Origin: Bradyrhizobium campsiandrae
GTDB taxonomy: Bacteria > Pseudomonadota > Alphaproteobacteria > Rhizobiales > Xanthobacteraceae
Reading direction: 5' to 3'
Assembly: GCF_014529705.1 (NCBI RefSeq)
Contig: NZ_JAANIH010000056.1
Location: 1-58,984 of the forward strand
Length of the DNA: 58,984 nucleotides
In this document: positions 7,470 to 16,211 of the stretch, one piece after another
Layout of the letters: every line of letters starts with the position of its first letter
How positions within the stretch are numbered: the first letter of the stretch is position 1
Notes under the pieces: model-generated
Database searches by the model: none
What the model saw: the letters and a program-made list of their open reading frames with translations, nothing else
Told to the model about the DNA's origin: nothing
Position numbers and translations under genes: made by a program

Positions 7470-9104
7470 ATGGCAAGCCAGGACAATCCGCGGGCGGAGC
7501 GTGCAATCGGGTACGCACGCGTCAGCACCCGAAGACAGGCGGCTCATACCACCTCACTCAGCGAGCAGTCCGAGAAAATTCAGACCTTCTGCGAGACGCG
7601 CAATCGCGAGCTGGTAGAGATTTTCGTTGATAAGGGCCTATCGGGGCGCACCGATCAACGCGCAAAGTTCAAGGAAATGATCGCCTTCGCGTGCGACCCG
7701 AAAAACTGCATTCGGGAAGTCATCGTCTACAATTTCAGCAGGTACTTCAGAAATGCACGAATGTACCTGCACTACAAGGACATGCTGAAAGCCGCCGGCG
7801 TCAAGCTTCTATCTGCCACACAGGAAATTCCCGACGGCGCAGCCGGCGAATTGCTTGAGACCATCTTGGCGGCCTTCGATGGTCATGCCTCCGAAGTCAA
7901 TGCGGAGGTGGTGCGCGACGTGATGCTGGCGAACGCCGAGGAAGGATATTTCAATGGGTCAAGCCCTCCCTACGGCCACAAGACCGAGGTGGTCGCGGTC
8001 CTGCGAAAGAAGGAAAAGAAAAAGCTCGTCAAGGATGATGATGAAGCCGCCATTGTCTGCCTCATCTTCAAACTTGCGCTGGGCAGGCAGGAAGGCCTGC
8101 CTCCGATGGGCATCAAAGCAATCGCGACTTATCTGAATAACAACGGCTACCGGCGCAGAGGGAAGCTCTTCTACACGGCGAGTATTGAGCACATTCTGAA
8201 ATCAGAATCGTGTATCGGGGTTCACTATTTCAATCGCGTTGACAGTCGCACGCGCAAGCCGAGACCCCAATCGGAGTGGGTCAAGTATGAAATACCTGCC
8301 ATCATTGATATCGATACTTTCATTGCCACCCAACACGCGCTGAAGTCTCGCCGGCCGTCTGAAACTCCCGCCCGGATCACGAACGGCCCGACGCTGCTGG
8401 CCGGCATCGCTGTTTGCGAAAACTGCGGCGGCGGAATGCAACTTCGAACCGGCAAGAGCGGCCAATATCGCTATCTCACCTGCGCCAACCAGGCCAACAA
8501 GGGCAAGATTGCCTGCAAGGGGCAGTCGATCCGAATGGATAAGGCCGACGAGCTGGTCTTGGATGCTGTCAGCGAGAAGGTCCTCGAACCCAATCGGCTA
8601 TCCTCACTGGTCGCCCAGATGGCCGCCAAGGCGGCTGGTAAGGGCAACCAAATTGCAACCGAGATCGCCCATCACCGCAAATCGCTGGAAGACGCAACCA
8701 AGCGGTTGGCAAGAATCTATAGCGCCATCGAGGACGGCTTTGCCGATCACAACGACCCCCTGATGCGCGAACGGGTCGATGCCCTCCGCCTCCAGCGTAT
8801 CGAGCATGAAACCGCCATCGCTCAGCTTGGACGCCGCAAATCAATCAATCCAGTCGTATTGGACGCGGCCAAGCTCGGTCAGTTTTCCGATAAGATCAAG
8901 TCGCGCCTGCAAAGCGCCGATCCAGCCTTTCGTCGCCAGTGGCTGCGCCTTTTCGTTGCGGAGGTCTGCATCGGCCCCGACCAAATCCGCATCACGGGGC
9001 CGAACGACGCGATTTGCGATCTCATCGAGCGTCACGATAAGATGGGCAGCATGGTGCCCAACTTTGACCGAGAATGGCGCACCCGACACGATTCGAACGT
9101 GTGA
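7470..9104 (+). CDS. Large serine recombinase, 544 aa
   Basis: The N-terminal resolvase domain has the nucleophile motif IGYARVSTRRQ (Ser19), then VIVYNFSRYFRNAR and DGHASEVNAEVV. A recombinase domain follows (about 170-290). The zinc-ribbon domain has CENCGG and LTCAN with a later Cys. A coiled-coil (about 400-450) is typical of large serine integrases. It cuts and rejoins DNA through a phosphoserine link. AAGGA precedes the ATG. The last nine codons (WRTRHDSNV) and the stop lie in a tRNA-Arg 3' fragment, so the gene end may have been set by integration at that tRNA. Confidence 0.9.
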   Translation: MASQDNPRAERAIGYARVSTRRQAAHTTSLSEQSEKIQTFCETRNRELVEIFVDKGLSGRTDQRAKFKEMIAFACDPKNCIREVIVYNFSRYFRNARMYLHYKDMLKAAGVKLLSATQEIPDGAAGELLETILAAFDGHASEVNAEVVRDVMLANAEEGYFNGSSPPYGHKTEVVAVLRKKEKKKLVKDDDEAAIVCLIFKLALGRQEGLPPMGIKAIATYLNNNGYRRRGKLFYTASIEHILKSESCIGVHYFNRVDSRTRKPRPQSEWVKYEIPAIIDIDTFIATQHALKSRRPSETPARITNGPTLLAGIAVCENCGGGMQLRTGKSGQYRYLTCANQANKGKIACKGQSIRMDKADELVLDAVSEKVLEPNRLSSLVAQMAAKAAGKGNQIATEIAHHRKSLEDATKRLARIYSAIEDGFADHNDPLMRERVDALRLQRIEHETAIAQLGRRKSINPVVLDAAKLGQFSDKIKSRLQSADPAFRRQWLRLFVAEVCIGPDQIRITGPNDAICDLIERHDKMGSMVPNFDREWRTRHDSNV

Positions 9105-9119
9105 CCTTTGCCTTCGGAG
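9075..9119 (-). other. 3' half of tRNA-Arg(CCG): attachment-site duplication
   Basis: On the minus strand 9119-9075 reads as anticodon loop CTCCGAA, anticodon-stem strand GGCAA, variable AGGTC, T-arm ACACG-TTCGAAT-CGTGT, acceptor strand CGGGTGC, discriminator G and CCA. The 5' half is missing: the bases before the loop do not pair with GGCAA. It is therefore a 45-bp fragment left by integration into a tRNA-Arg gene. It lies between a serine recombinase (overlapping) and a tyrosine integrase 185 bp away. The intact tRNA was not seen in this window. Confidence 0.85.
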
Positions 9120-9260
9120 CAATTTAGCCTGCCTATCCTAAATGCACGACAGGGCACGCTACAATGCGATATGTAACTGAAGATACTAGACAATTCGTAT
9201 TTCCGCGCCGAACTGTCTATCCAGAATTTCGCTCCGATATCCATCCGGTTGCTTCCGTGG

Positions 9261-9295
9261 TGCTTCCGCGGAAGCAGCCCCTCACTAGCGAGGGG
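9261..9295 (+). promoter_or_regulatory. Palindrome and SD-masking hairpin before integrase
   Basis: TGCTTCCGCGGAAGCA (9261-9276) is a perfect 16-bp palindrome, preceded by another GCTTCCG at 9251. Right after it, CCCCTC (9278-9283) pairs with GAGGGG (9290-9295) around ACTAGC. GAGGGG is also the best ribosome binding site for the integrase ATG at 9304, so the hairpin could limit its translation. The palindrome may bind a regulator or be an arm site. Confidence 0.5.
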
Positions 9296-9303
9296 AACAC
9301 CTC

Positions 9304-10665
9304 ATGGCAAAGCTGACCAAGCGGATCGTGGACGCTGCCGATGTTCGCGAGAAGGACTATTTTATCTGGGACGACGAACTGCCCGGTTTCGGCCTCCGCG
9401 TGTTCGCCTCCGGCAAGCGCAGCTACCTCATCCAATATCGCGCTGTTGGACGCACGCGACGCTACACCATCGGCCTGCATGGCGTGTGGACGCCGGAGAC
9501 AGCCCGGCAAGAAGCGAAGGTCCAACTCGGGCGCGTCGCGCGCGGCGACAACCCTTCCGAAGAACGTCAGCTCGATCACAAGGCCATCACGGTCAAGGAG
9601 CTTTGCGCCCTCTATACCGCTGATCTGAACGCGGGCCTCATTCTGGGTAAGGGCGGGCGACCGAAAAAGCCCACCACCATCGTCACCGACACTGGCCGTA
9701 TCGAGCGGCACATCATCCCGCTGATCGGCGCGCGCCGGGTCAAGGATCTCACCAAGGCCGACATCAACAAGGTCTTGAAGGACATCATGGCCGGCAAGAC
9801 GCGCGTCGCCGTCAAGACGAAAAAGCTGCGAGGAAACGCCATTGTTCGTGGTGGCGCGGGCACCGCCACGCGCACCGTCGGCCTATTGGGCGGAATCCTC
9901 ACCTACGCTGTCGATGCTGGGATTATAGAGGTCAATCCGGCGCACGGCATCAAGAAGCCCAAGGACAATGTTCGGAATCGTAGGCTGACCGAGGCGGAGT
10001 ATCGCACCCTCGGGCAAATGCTTCGCGATGCCGCGGCGAACGAAAAATACGCCATGACCGTGGACATCATCCGGCAGATCGCGCTCACCGGCTGCCGCCG
10101 CTCGGAAATGATCTCGCTAATGTGGATCGAAGCTGACACCGACGCGAGCTGCATGCGCCTGGTGGACAGCAAGGAAGGTGAGTCCATTCGTCCAATCGGA
10201 TTGCCCGTCGTCGAGTATCTGGAGGAACGGCGCAAGACCGCAGCGGGCACCTATGTCTTCCCAGGTCAGGGCGAGGACCATGCGTTCGGCAGCTTCCCGA
10301 ACCATTGGGAACAGATTTTCAGCGACAGTCCGCTCGCCGGCGTCACCCCGCATGTCCTGCGTCACAGCTTTGCCAGCATCGCCAACGATCTCGGTTTCAC
10401 CGAGGTGACCATCGCGGCGCTCGTCGGCCACTCCAAGGGCTCGGTGACGAGCAAATACATTCACACGCTCGACACTGCGCTCATCATGGCCGCCGACACG
10501 ATCTCCGGTTACATCCAAGGGCTACTCGAGGGGATCGAATTCAAACAGACGGCCTACGCATTGGATCGTGATTCTCGTCGAGCTGCGCTTGACCTCTTCC
10601 TGACCAAAGCGGTTGGAGAGCCGGGGAACGAAGCCGAGGACGAGGAGCGTCGCTTGGCAGCTTGA
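9304..10665 (+). CDS. P4-type tyrosine integrase, 453 aa
   Basis: The N-terminal arm-binding domain (DUF4102 type) reads LTKRIVDAADVREKDYFIWD, then ELPGFGLRVFASGKRSY. A core-binding SAM-like domain spans about 95-215. The catalytic domain shows R265 (TGCRRSE), H350 and R353 (HVLRHSF), H376 (VGHSKG) and nucleophile Y385 (SKYIHT), so it looks active. Such integrases insert islands into tRNA 3' ends, consistent with the tRNA-Arg fragment just upstream. GAGGGG before the ATG supports this start. It is convergent with the caspase-helicase gene. Confidence 0.93.
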   Translation: MAKLTKRIVDAADVREKDYFIWDDELPGFGLRVFASGKRSYLIQYRAVGRTRRYTIGLHGVWTPETARQEAKVQLGRVARGDNPSEERQLDHKAITVKELCALYTADLNAGLILGKGGRPKKPTTIVTDTGRIERHIIPLIGARRVKDLTKADINKVLKDIMAGKTRVAVKTKKLRGNAIVRGGAGTATRTVGLLGGILTYAVDAGIIEVNPAHGIKKPKDNVRNRRLTEAEYRTLGQMLRDAAANEKYAMTVDIIRQIALTGCRRSEMISLMWIEADTDASCMRLVDSKEGESIRPIGLPVVEYLEERRKTAAGTYVFPGQGEDHAFGSFPNHWEQIFSDSPLAGVTPHVLRHSFASIANDLGFTEVTIAALVGHSKGSVTSKYIHTLDTALIMAADTISGYIQGLLEGIEFKQTAYALDRDSRRAALDLFLTKAVGEPGNEAEDEERRLAA

Positions 10666-10971
10666 GGCTTGCGATCAGCCACTGGTCGGCGAGCAATTCA
10701 TCGCCGCCCACGATGCAGTCGAAAAAGCTTTTTGAAGAAATCGACGATCTTCGGTTTGGCGCCATCGGCGACCAGGTCATTTGCTCCGAACCGGCAGACC
10801 ATCCTGACACTCCTGCACACCGAGCGCAGCCGTAGCGGCGCGTTGTCTCGTTCGACCGCTTGATCGCCCGCTGCCGCATTGGCTCCGCCAGCATTGGAGA
10901 CTTTCTGAGGCAGGAACGTCTCGCAGAGGGGGCATCTGACGCAATCGCCTCACGCCCCCGTTGCGCGCAAT
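10666..10971. other. Intergenic region between convergent genes
   Basis: This 306-bp gap separates the integrase stop from the caspase-helicase stop. On the minus strand about 10785-10710 one frame reads LVADGAKPKIVDFFKKLF, then RLHRGRR and a stop. That resembles a real protein C-terminus but has an upstream stop immediately before it, so it is at best a gene fragment. No terminator with a T-run was seen. Confidence 0.35.
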
Positions 10972-13900
10972 TTAGGGCACATATACTTCAAGGATCGGGG
11001 CGGAAGGCGCCACCGCTTCGGCCCGACGCTTGGCAACGCGCTTCGCCGCATCGCGGACAAGTGCAAGCTTGCGCCTGTCCTTGTCCACGCATGCCAGAAT
11101 TTGGTCATCAGTTGCGGCGTCGATCTGTTCGGGCTCACAGAGCTGCGCGGCGGCCAAGCGGCAATAGTCGCCCCGCAGCAAATCGGCTCCAGCGAATTGG
11201 GCGAGGTCGACGGCGGCGCTGGGCACGCCATATGTCAACCGGATCGCCAGACGTCTCACACGGTCACCGAGATCGAGCGTGGGGTGCAGGATCTCGGCGA
11301 CGCGAGCCGCGACCGGCATCAGATCGCAAGTCCGCGCTGCGACCGCGCGTATGGGGCCGGCGGCGCCGCCAAACGCACCACCGAACTGCGTCAGCACGCG
11401 CTCGATCTCGCTCATGGCACGACCGGACACGAACAAAAGACAAGCGACCGCCTTCTTCGCACGCAGGGTCGCCTGATGATCTTCTGTTGTCCCGCGCTGA
11501 AGCGCGTTCAGGACGTGCCACGGCACATTCTGCCTCTGCAGCTCGTTGGGCCATAGCTGAGGCTCTTTCTGCGTGCTTTTTCGGTTGATCGGAAAAAGGA
11601 GTTGATCGACCTCGACCGTCGTTTGAGCTGCGGCAATCAGGACGGGATCGCTGATTTCTTGGGGCTGAAGCGAGCCGAGGCAATCTACGAGCGCGACGAT
11701 GGACCCGACCTCTGCCGCGCTTTCGCCAGCGAGACGGCCCAGCTTGGTCAATTCATACGCGCCTGTAGCGTTCTTCTGCACCAGGCCGTGGCGTTCCAAA
11801 TCCGCTAGGGCCGAAAGCAGATCCGGCCGGCTCCACTGCCACGCGCTATGGGCGCGCCGGGCTTGGAACGCGCCGAAGCTCGATTCCAGAAATTCGACAA
11901 TCTCCTCGCTCGGCACGCCTTCGCCGGCCGCTCGTTGTGCCGCGACTAGGACGCGGATAATCAGGGAGCGTGGGTCGGTTGTACCGTCGAGGAAGCGGGA
12001 CACCAAGTCTTCCGGCTCCGCGGTCACGTATCGCGACCACAGATCATGCTCGGCGCGCGGATCGAGCGCCAGCAGATACGAAGCTCCCTTCTCGGCGAAG
12101 CCAAGCCTTCCCGCGCGACCGACTAGGTTCTTGTATTCGGCTACCGAATAGGGCTCGTCGCCGGGATGATTCAAGCCGGCGATGATGACCGATGACGCGG
12201 GCGTGTTCACGCCCATCGCCAGCGTCGTCGTGGCTGCGATGACGCGCAGGCCCGAGCCGCTACGGCGAAATTCTTCCTCGATGACGCGCCGCTCTTCGCG
12301 GTCGAGATCCGAGTTGTGGAAAGCGACGCCGCGCCCCAGCGCGCTCCGCAAGTCGGCGCTGGCCTGCGAGGGATCGCCGCCGGGCATCTGCGTCAGCGCC
12401 TCGGCAGCCGGAGGCAATCCGAGCGACTCTGCGAGATAGTTGGCGCAGCCGCGGGCTTCGCCCTTGGTTTCGCGAAACACGATCACCTGCTGGCCTTCGG
12501 CGACAAGCTTGCGCACCAGCGGGATGATCCAATCCTGGCTGGATCCTTTGCCGCCGACAAGACGCCGAACGAGCGGCCCCTCAACCTGCTCATTGCCATT
12601 CTCCGGGTCAAGAAAGCGGAAATGCCCGGTGCCGAGCAACAAGCCCTCCTCAAGCGGAACGGGCCGCTCCGTGCGCCGCAAGAGCCGCGCGCCGAGCCAT
12701 TGCTCAAGGCCGTTCGTGTCCCCGATCACAGCCGAAAGCGCGATCAGTTGGGGCTCGATCCCCTCACGCCGGCGCATCCGGATGAGCGTCAAAATGAACT
12801 CCAGATTCGCGCCGCGGCCACGGTCGGCGATCATCTGCGCTTCGTCGATCACGATCGCGCCGACCTGCGCCAGCACATGAGGGAATGTCAGCGCGATCGC
12901 GGCGAACTTCTCATAGGTCAGGAGACCGACATCGTATTGGCCCCGCAGCAGAGGCGCGATGTCGTCCGTCTCGCCCGTCGCTTCCACCGTGCGGACCCCG
13001 AAACCGCCATAGACGCTCTCGAAGTGCCGCCGCTTGTCTGCCACAAGGGCCTTAAGCGGCAGCAGAAACAAAGCCCGTTTGCGATCCAGCACGTTCCGGA
13101 GCGCCGCGAGCTCGCCCACCATCGTCTTGCCCGAGGATGTCGGGGCCGACACCACCAGGTTCTCGCCGTCCAGCACGCCGAAGTCGGTGATGGCGGAGAT
13201 CTGAAGCGCATTCAAGGACGGGATCGCTCCAGCCCAGGCGGTGACAAGCGCGTCGGGGAAACCGGCCGACGAGAGGCTGGCAAGATCGGACGTCACCTTG
13301 GCAGGCAGACGCGCCGGGAAGGCCGCCCGATACTTAGCGCCCGGCACGAACACGGGCCACGCGACATCGCCGTCGATGCTCCCGCGCATGGTCGGGTTCT
13401 GCTCTTTGCCGCCCTGCAGCGCGGCCGCCCGGACGCGGCTCGTGACATGCTCGAGGAGGCGGTAGAGCGAGAGCTTGCCGCCGCTCACGACTTCCTCGGC
13501 GCCACATAGCGCCTCAAGCAGAAAGTGGGTCAGAAAGCCGTGCCCGAACCGGCGGTGCTCATAGGCGGGCTCGGTCGCCGCGGAGGCGGTGAAGATGATC
13601 CGACCAGCGCCGCCAAGCTGAGCCAGGCGCGCTTCGGCGGACAAAAGGCTGCGCGGCTTCGCATCGACGTGCAGAACCTTCGCCCCAATGCCGCCGGAAA
13701 AACAACAGTCGAGGAACAGGATCAGGCGCTTTGCCGGTATCCGCGAGAACCATTCCTGCAACAGCTCGAGCGGGATCGCGGAGCCGGCGAGATCATCTGG
13801 ATTCGCGTCGTGGGTGACGAGCTCATGTGTCTCCGACCCATGGCCGGAGAACGCGATCACCACCGTATCCTCGGGGCCGCAGCCGGCCAGGTCGGCAAAT

Positions 13901-14076
13901 GCGTCCTCAATCCGCTGCCGCGTGGCCTCCGCATCTGCCAGCAAGACTGTGCTGCCGCCCAGCGTGTCGAAGAACAGTGCCTCCAGCGCCGTCGCGTCGC
14001 GACGCGCGCAGGTCAGCTCATCAATGCCGGTCGAGCTATAACGGTCGATGCCGATGAACAGGCCGCGAAACGGCAT
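10972..14076 (-). CDS. Caspase-like peptidase fused to Ski2-type helicase, 1034 aa
   Basis: Residues 1-245 are a peptidase C14 (caspase/metacaspase) domain. It starts MPFRGLFIGIDRYSS. The catalytic His is H79 in AFSGHGSE and the catalytic Cys is C125 in LFLDCCFSGG. Residues about 285-760 are an SF2 helicase of the Ski2/Hel308 type: Walker A APTSSGKT (311-318), IVIDEAQM (D411), SAVIGD, TTTLAMGVN and NLVGRAGRLG. A winged-helix region and helical tail follow. The helicase would sense or remodel nucleic acid and the peptidase would cleave a cell protein; both roles are inferred. It is the last gene of the minus-strand cluster, 11 bp after the YodC-like gene. All catalytic residues are present. 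Confidence 0.9.
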   Translation of the reverse strand: MPFRGLFIGIDRYSSTGIDELTCARRDATALEALFFDTLGGSTVLLADAEATRQRIEDAFADLAGCGPEDTVVIAFSGHGSETHELVTHDANPDDLAGSAIPLELLQEWFSRIPAKRLILFLDCCFSGGIGAKVLHVDAKPRSLLSAEARLAQLGGAGRIIFTASAATEPAYEHRRFGHGFLTHFLLEALCGAEEVVSGGKLSLYRLLEHVTSRVRAAALQGGKEQNPTMRGSIDGDVAWPVFVPGAKYRAAFPARLPAKVTSDLASLSSAGFPDALVTAWAGAIPSLNALQISAITDFGVLDGENLVVSAPTSSGKTMVGELAALRNVLDRKRALFLLPLKALVADKRRHFESVYGGFGVRTVEATGETDDIAPLLRGQYDVGLLTYEKFAAIALTFPHVLAQVGAIVIDEAQMIADRGRGANLEFILTLIRMRRREGIEPQLIALSAVIGDTNGLEQWLGARLLRRTERPVPLEEGLLLGTGHFRFLDPENGNEQVEGPLVRRLVGGKGSSQDWIIPLVRKLVAEGQQVIVFRETKGEARGCANYLAESLGLPPAAEALTQMPGGDPSQASADLRSALGRGVAFHNSDLDREERRVIEEEFRRSGSGLRVIAATTTLAMGVNTPASSVIIAGLNHPGDEPYSVAEYKNLVGRAGRLGFAEKGASYLLALDPRAEHDLWSRYVTAEPEDLVSRFLDGTTDPRSLIIRVLVAAQRAAGEGVPSEEIVEFLESSFGAFQARRAHSAWQWSRPDLLSALADLERHGLVQKNATGAYELTKLGRLAGESAAEVGSIVALVDCLGSLQPQEISDPVLIAAAQTTVEVDQLLFPINRKSTQKEPQLWPNELQRQNVPWHVLNALQRGTTEDHQATLRAKKAVACLLFVSGRAMSEIERVLTQFGGAFGGAAGPIRAVAARTCDLMPVAARVAEILHPTLDLGDRVRRLAIRLTYGVPSAAVDLAQFAGADLLRGDYCRLAAAQLCEPEQIDAATDDQILACVDKDRRKLALVRDAAKRVAKRRAEAVAPSAPILEVYVP

Positions 14077-14087
14077 GAGGCACCACG

Positions 14088-14324
14088 CTACGCCCGAACG
14101 ACGCCGACGGAGAACGCGGCTCGTGGCTTCTCAGCCTTCTCCAGCACGACCGGCGCGAACGTGTCTTTCCGCGCGACCTGCTTGTTGCCCACCTTCTCGA
14201 ACCAGACACACCAGACGGCATCCTCCTCCAGCATGGCCGTCTTCCCGACCTGCTCGACCGTCATGATCGGCCCGCCTGACTTCACCCGCACAAGATCGCC
14301 GGGCTTGAATTCGGTAGCATCCAT
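14088..14324 (-). CDS. YodC/DUF2158-type small protein, 78 aa
   Basis: The sequence begins MDATEFKPGDLVRVKSGGPI, then MTVEQVG, then VWCVWFE and KDTFAPVVLE. This matches the short beta-barrel, SH3-like DUF2158 (YodC) family, whose biochemical role is unknown. AAGGAG lies 11 nt before the ATG. The gene ends 11 bp before the caspase-helicase start, so they share a transcript. In other genomes such proteins often sit alone. Its place here may be as a small partner of the caspase-helicase or a chance neighbour. Confidence 0.75.
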   Translation of the reverse strand: MDATEFKPGDLVRVKSGGPIMTVEQVGKTAMLEEDAVWCVWFEKVGNKQVARKDTFAPVVLEKAEKPRAAFSVGVVRA

Positions 14325-14570
14325 TCTCCACGCTCCTTCTCGATGCCTATCTGTCCTCGCCAGGCACCGGAGGAGGTCGCAAGAAGCTCGCCCACGTCCC
14401 CACCACCATGAGTGGAGACGCGCACGTGCTAGGAGATCGCCCCATGCCTAACATCAATATATGGTGTGTCGGTCATTCCTTGCACAAGGATTTCGGCGAA
14501 GACCGTGTAAGCTCCTGATAGATGTTCTTGATTTGTCTCTTAGGGCTGCGCTGCGTTCCGAAGCGGGATA

Positions 14571-14595
14571 GCCCGACGGCAACCTGCCGTCGGGC
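14571..14595 (-). terminator. Strong hairpin after the DUF6527 gene
   Basis: GCCCGACGGCA (14571-14581) and TGCCGTCGGGC (14585-14595) form an 11-bp perfect stem with a 3-nt loop, and GATA/TATC can extend it past one bulge. It begins 7 bp past the stop of the DUF6527 gene. There is no clear T-run on the minus strand, so it may be a weak terminator or an mRNA 3' stabiliser. Expression of the two genes beyond it may be lower or separately started. Confidence 0.55.
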
Positions 14596-14601
14596 CTATC
14601 G

Positions 14602-15042
14602 TCACGATCTGCCAGATAGCCAACGCCAGGCGCGGCGCCAGAAGCCGGGAGCCGCCTTGACGGGAGCGGGCTGAACGGCAAGTTCGATCGCTGGCGTCTG
14701 CCCGTAGAAGCGCGCTTTGGCAGCGCGGTCACGACGACGCTCGGCTTCGACCTGCTCGTCACTCCAGGGGCCGGCCTCGATCACCTTGCTGCGGTCGATC
14801 ACATAGTGTGACCGGCATTTCAGCGTCCAATTGCCGATCGACGGCCGAAGGGAGACGGTCTCGCCATCGAACGTCATCTTCCAGTCCGTCGGCGTGAAGG
14901 GGGCGACGACCTCCTCGCCGCAACCGCAGCAGCAGCTGTGGGCTGATGTGGCATATTCCATCGAAACATAGAGAATGCCTGCCTCAAGGCGCTCAGGGAT
15001 GTGTTCGACGAAACGATGTTCGAGTCGCTTGTGCCGTATCAC
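14602..15042 (-). CDS. DUF6527-type zinc protein, 146 aa
   Basis: GTG at 15042 overlaps the E1 stop by four bases (GTGA). A longer frame to 15138 would run deep into the E1 gene and has no such coupling. C37, C38, C39, C41 (SCCCGCGEE), C76 and H79 (CRSHYVI) look like a treble-clef or zinc-ribbon site. Between them, WKMTFDGETVSLRPSIGNW is the family signature. The C-terminal 40 residues are basic, with a Trp-rich end. DUF6527 proteins occur next to ThiF/E1-like and ubiquitin-like genes in bacteria, so it may be a ligase-like or substrate-binding part. That role is inferred. Confidence 0.75.
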   Translation of the reverse strand: MIRHKRLEHRFVEHIPERLEAGILYVSMEYATSAHSCCCGCGEEVVAPFTPTDWKMTFDGETVSLRPSIGNWTLKCRSHYVIDRSKVIEAGPWSDEQVEAERRRDRAAKARFYGQTPAIELAVQPAPVKAAPGFWRRAWRWLSGRS

Positions 15043-16211
15043 GCGAGATCCCCGTTGATCAGCATGTTGCCGTCGGTGGTGTAGGTGCAGTGATGCTCGC
15101 GCTCGAGGTCGCGGTAGAAGCCGCGAATCTTCTTCCACTTGACGACCGCGAGGACAGCATTCAGGGCGTTGAGATCCGCGACCTGGATGTTGGAGGCGTA
15201 GATGTCCTTGGCGCCGCCGCCGACGAAGGAAATGCGCTGCCGCGCGTGATCGCGCTTCTCCGGCGTACTGGCGGTGACGCGCAGGATGCCGCCCAGCGAC
15301 CCCTCGTCGAGCTCGAGCCCCATGCCAACATCGACGAACGCGGCGCCGATCGCCTCGAGCTTCTCTACGATCAGCCGCTTAGCGTCACCCGCATCGAGGG
15401 ACAGGAACGCGAAGGTGACGCCGTCGAGAAGGTGAATGTTGTCGACGCCGAGCGCGACATCGTGCGCCACGATGTTCCGGTGCATCCGGCTGTAGATGCG
15501 CTTCAGGTATTCGACCTTCTTGGGCGCTTCCCGCAATTCCTCCAGGCTCGGAGCGCCCGGCGCGCGAAACGCGTTATGGGTCAGGAACTCGTCGCTGTCG
15601 AACAGCCGGATTTCCCGGACAGGCGTCTTGGCGACGAAATCCAGGATGTAGCCGCCGGTCCCCCCGACGCCGATGATGGCGACCCGCTCGTTGACGAGTC
15701 GCTCGGTCAGGACGCCGATCCCGACACGGTCGGAGGCGGTCTCGACATAGTTGAAGACGCTGTCCTCCTCCTCTTCCGGTTCGCGGAAGGTGCGAGGCGT
15801 CGCGCCGGACTTCAGCACTGCGGCCGGGCCCGCGAGGATATTCGCGTAGCTCGTCATCTTGTGGTGGTAGTCCGAGTAGCCGCCGTCTGGCTTGCTGGAG
15901 AAGCTGTGCGTCGCCTTCAGGCCGTGGCCGAGATCGAAGGCGCCGGCCGCATGCGAGATGCCCTGGATGGGCCTGCCGTCGGCGTGGCACGGGAAATCGC
16001 CGTCCCAGTGGATGACATGGGTGTCGGGCGGGCGCGTCTGATCTCCGGCCAGCGTGAGGCTGGAGATGAGGGTGCCGATGCGCACCTCCCGGCGCGCATC
16101 GACATACGGCACCTCGCGCATAACGAGATACCCGCCCTGCTGCTGGACGAAGTAGCCTTCGTCCCGCAGCCGCTTGAGGTCCGGATTACGACTGAACAGT
16201 GCGCGTGACAT
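15039..16211 (-). CDS. E1-like ThiF adenylyltransferase with DUF6791, 390 aa
   Basis: The start MSRALFSRNP at 16211 overlaps the end of the ubiquitin-like gene by 26 bp. Residues 1-150 match the DUF6791 domain (VIHWDGDFPCHADGRPI, then GYSDYHHKMTSYANILAGPA). Residues about 165-390 are a ThiF/E1 Rossmann domain: AIIGVGGTGGYILD (178-191), LFDSDEF (D205, D207), N213, R216 and KK231-232. E1 enzymes use ATP to adenylate the C-terminus of a ubiquitin-like protein. The zinc CxxC pairs of classic ThiF are absent and Cys is scarce (C75, one near 378), so thioester formation is uncertain. It is coupled to DUF6527 by a four-base overlap. Confidence 0.88.
   Translation of the reverse strand: MSRALFSRNPDLKRLRDEGYFVQQQGGYLVMREVPYVDARREVRIGTLISSLTLAGDQTRPPDTHVIHWDGDFPCHADGRPIQGISHAAGAFDLGHGLKATHSFSSKPDGGYSDYHHKMTSYANILAGPAAVLKSGATPRTFREPEEEEDSVFNYVETASDRVGIGVLTERLVNERVAIIGVGGTGGYILDFVAKTPVREIRLFDSDEFLTHNAFRAPGAPSLEELREAPKKVEYLKRIYSRMHRNIVAHDVALGVDNIHLLDGVTFAFLSLDAGDAKRLIVEKLEAIGAAFVDVGMGLELDEGSLGGILRVTASTPEKRDHARQRISFVGGGAKDIYASNIQVADLNALNAVLAVVKWKKIRGFYRDLEREHHCTYTTDGNMLINGDLA

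Noticed and set aside
12316..13509. Long plus-strand reading frame opposite the caspase-helicase
   Set aside because: Arg/His-rich shadow of a high-GC gene with motif-perfect coding on the other strand.
14946..16208. Plus-strand frame of about 420 codons
   Set aside because: Exactly antisense to the E1 gene; no recognisable domain.
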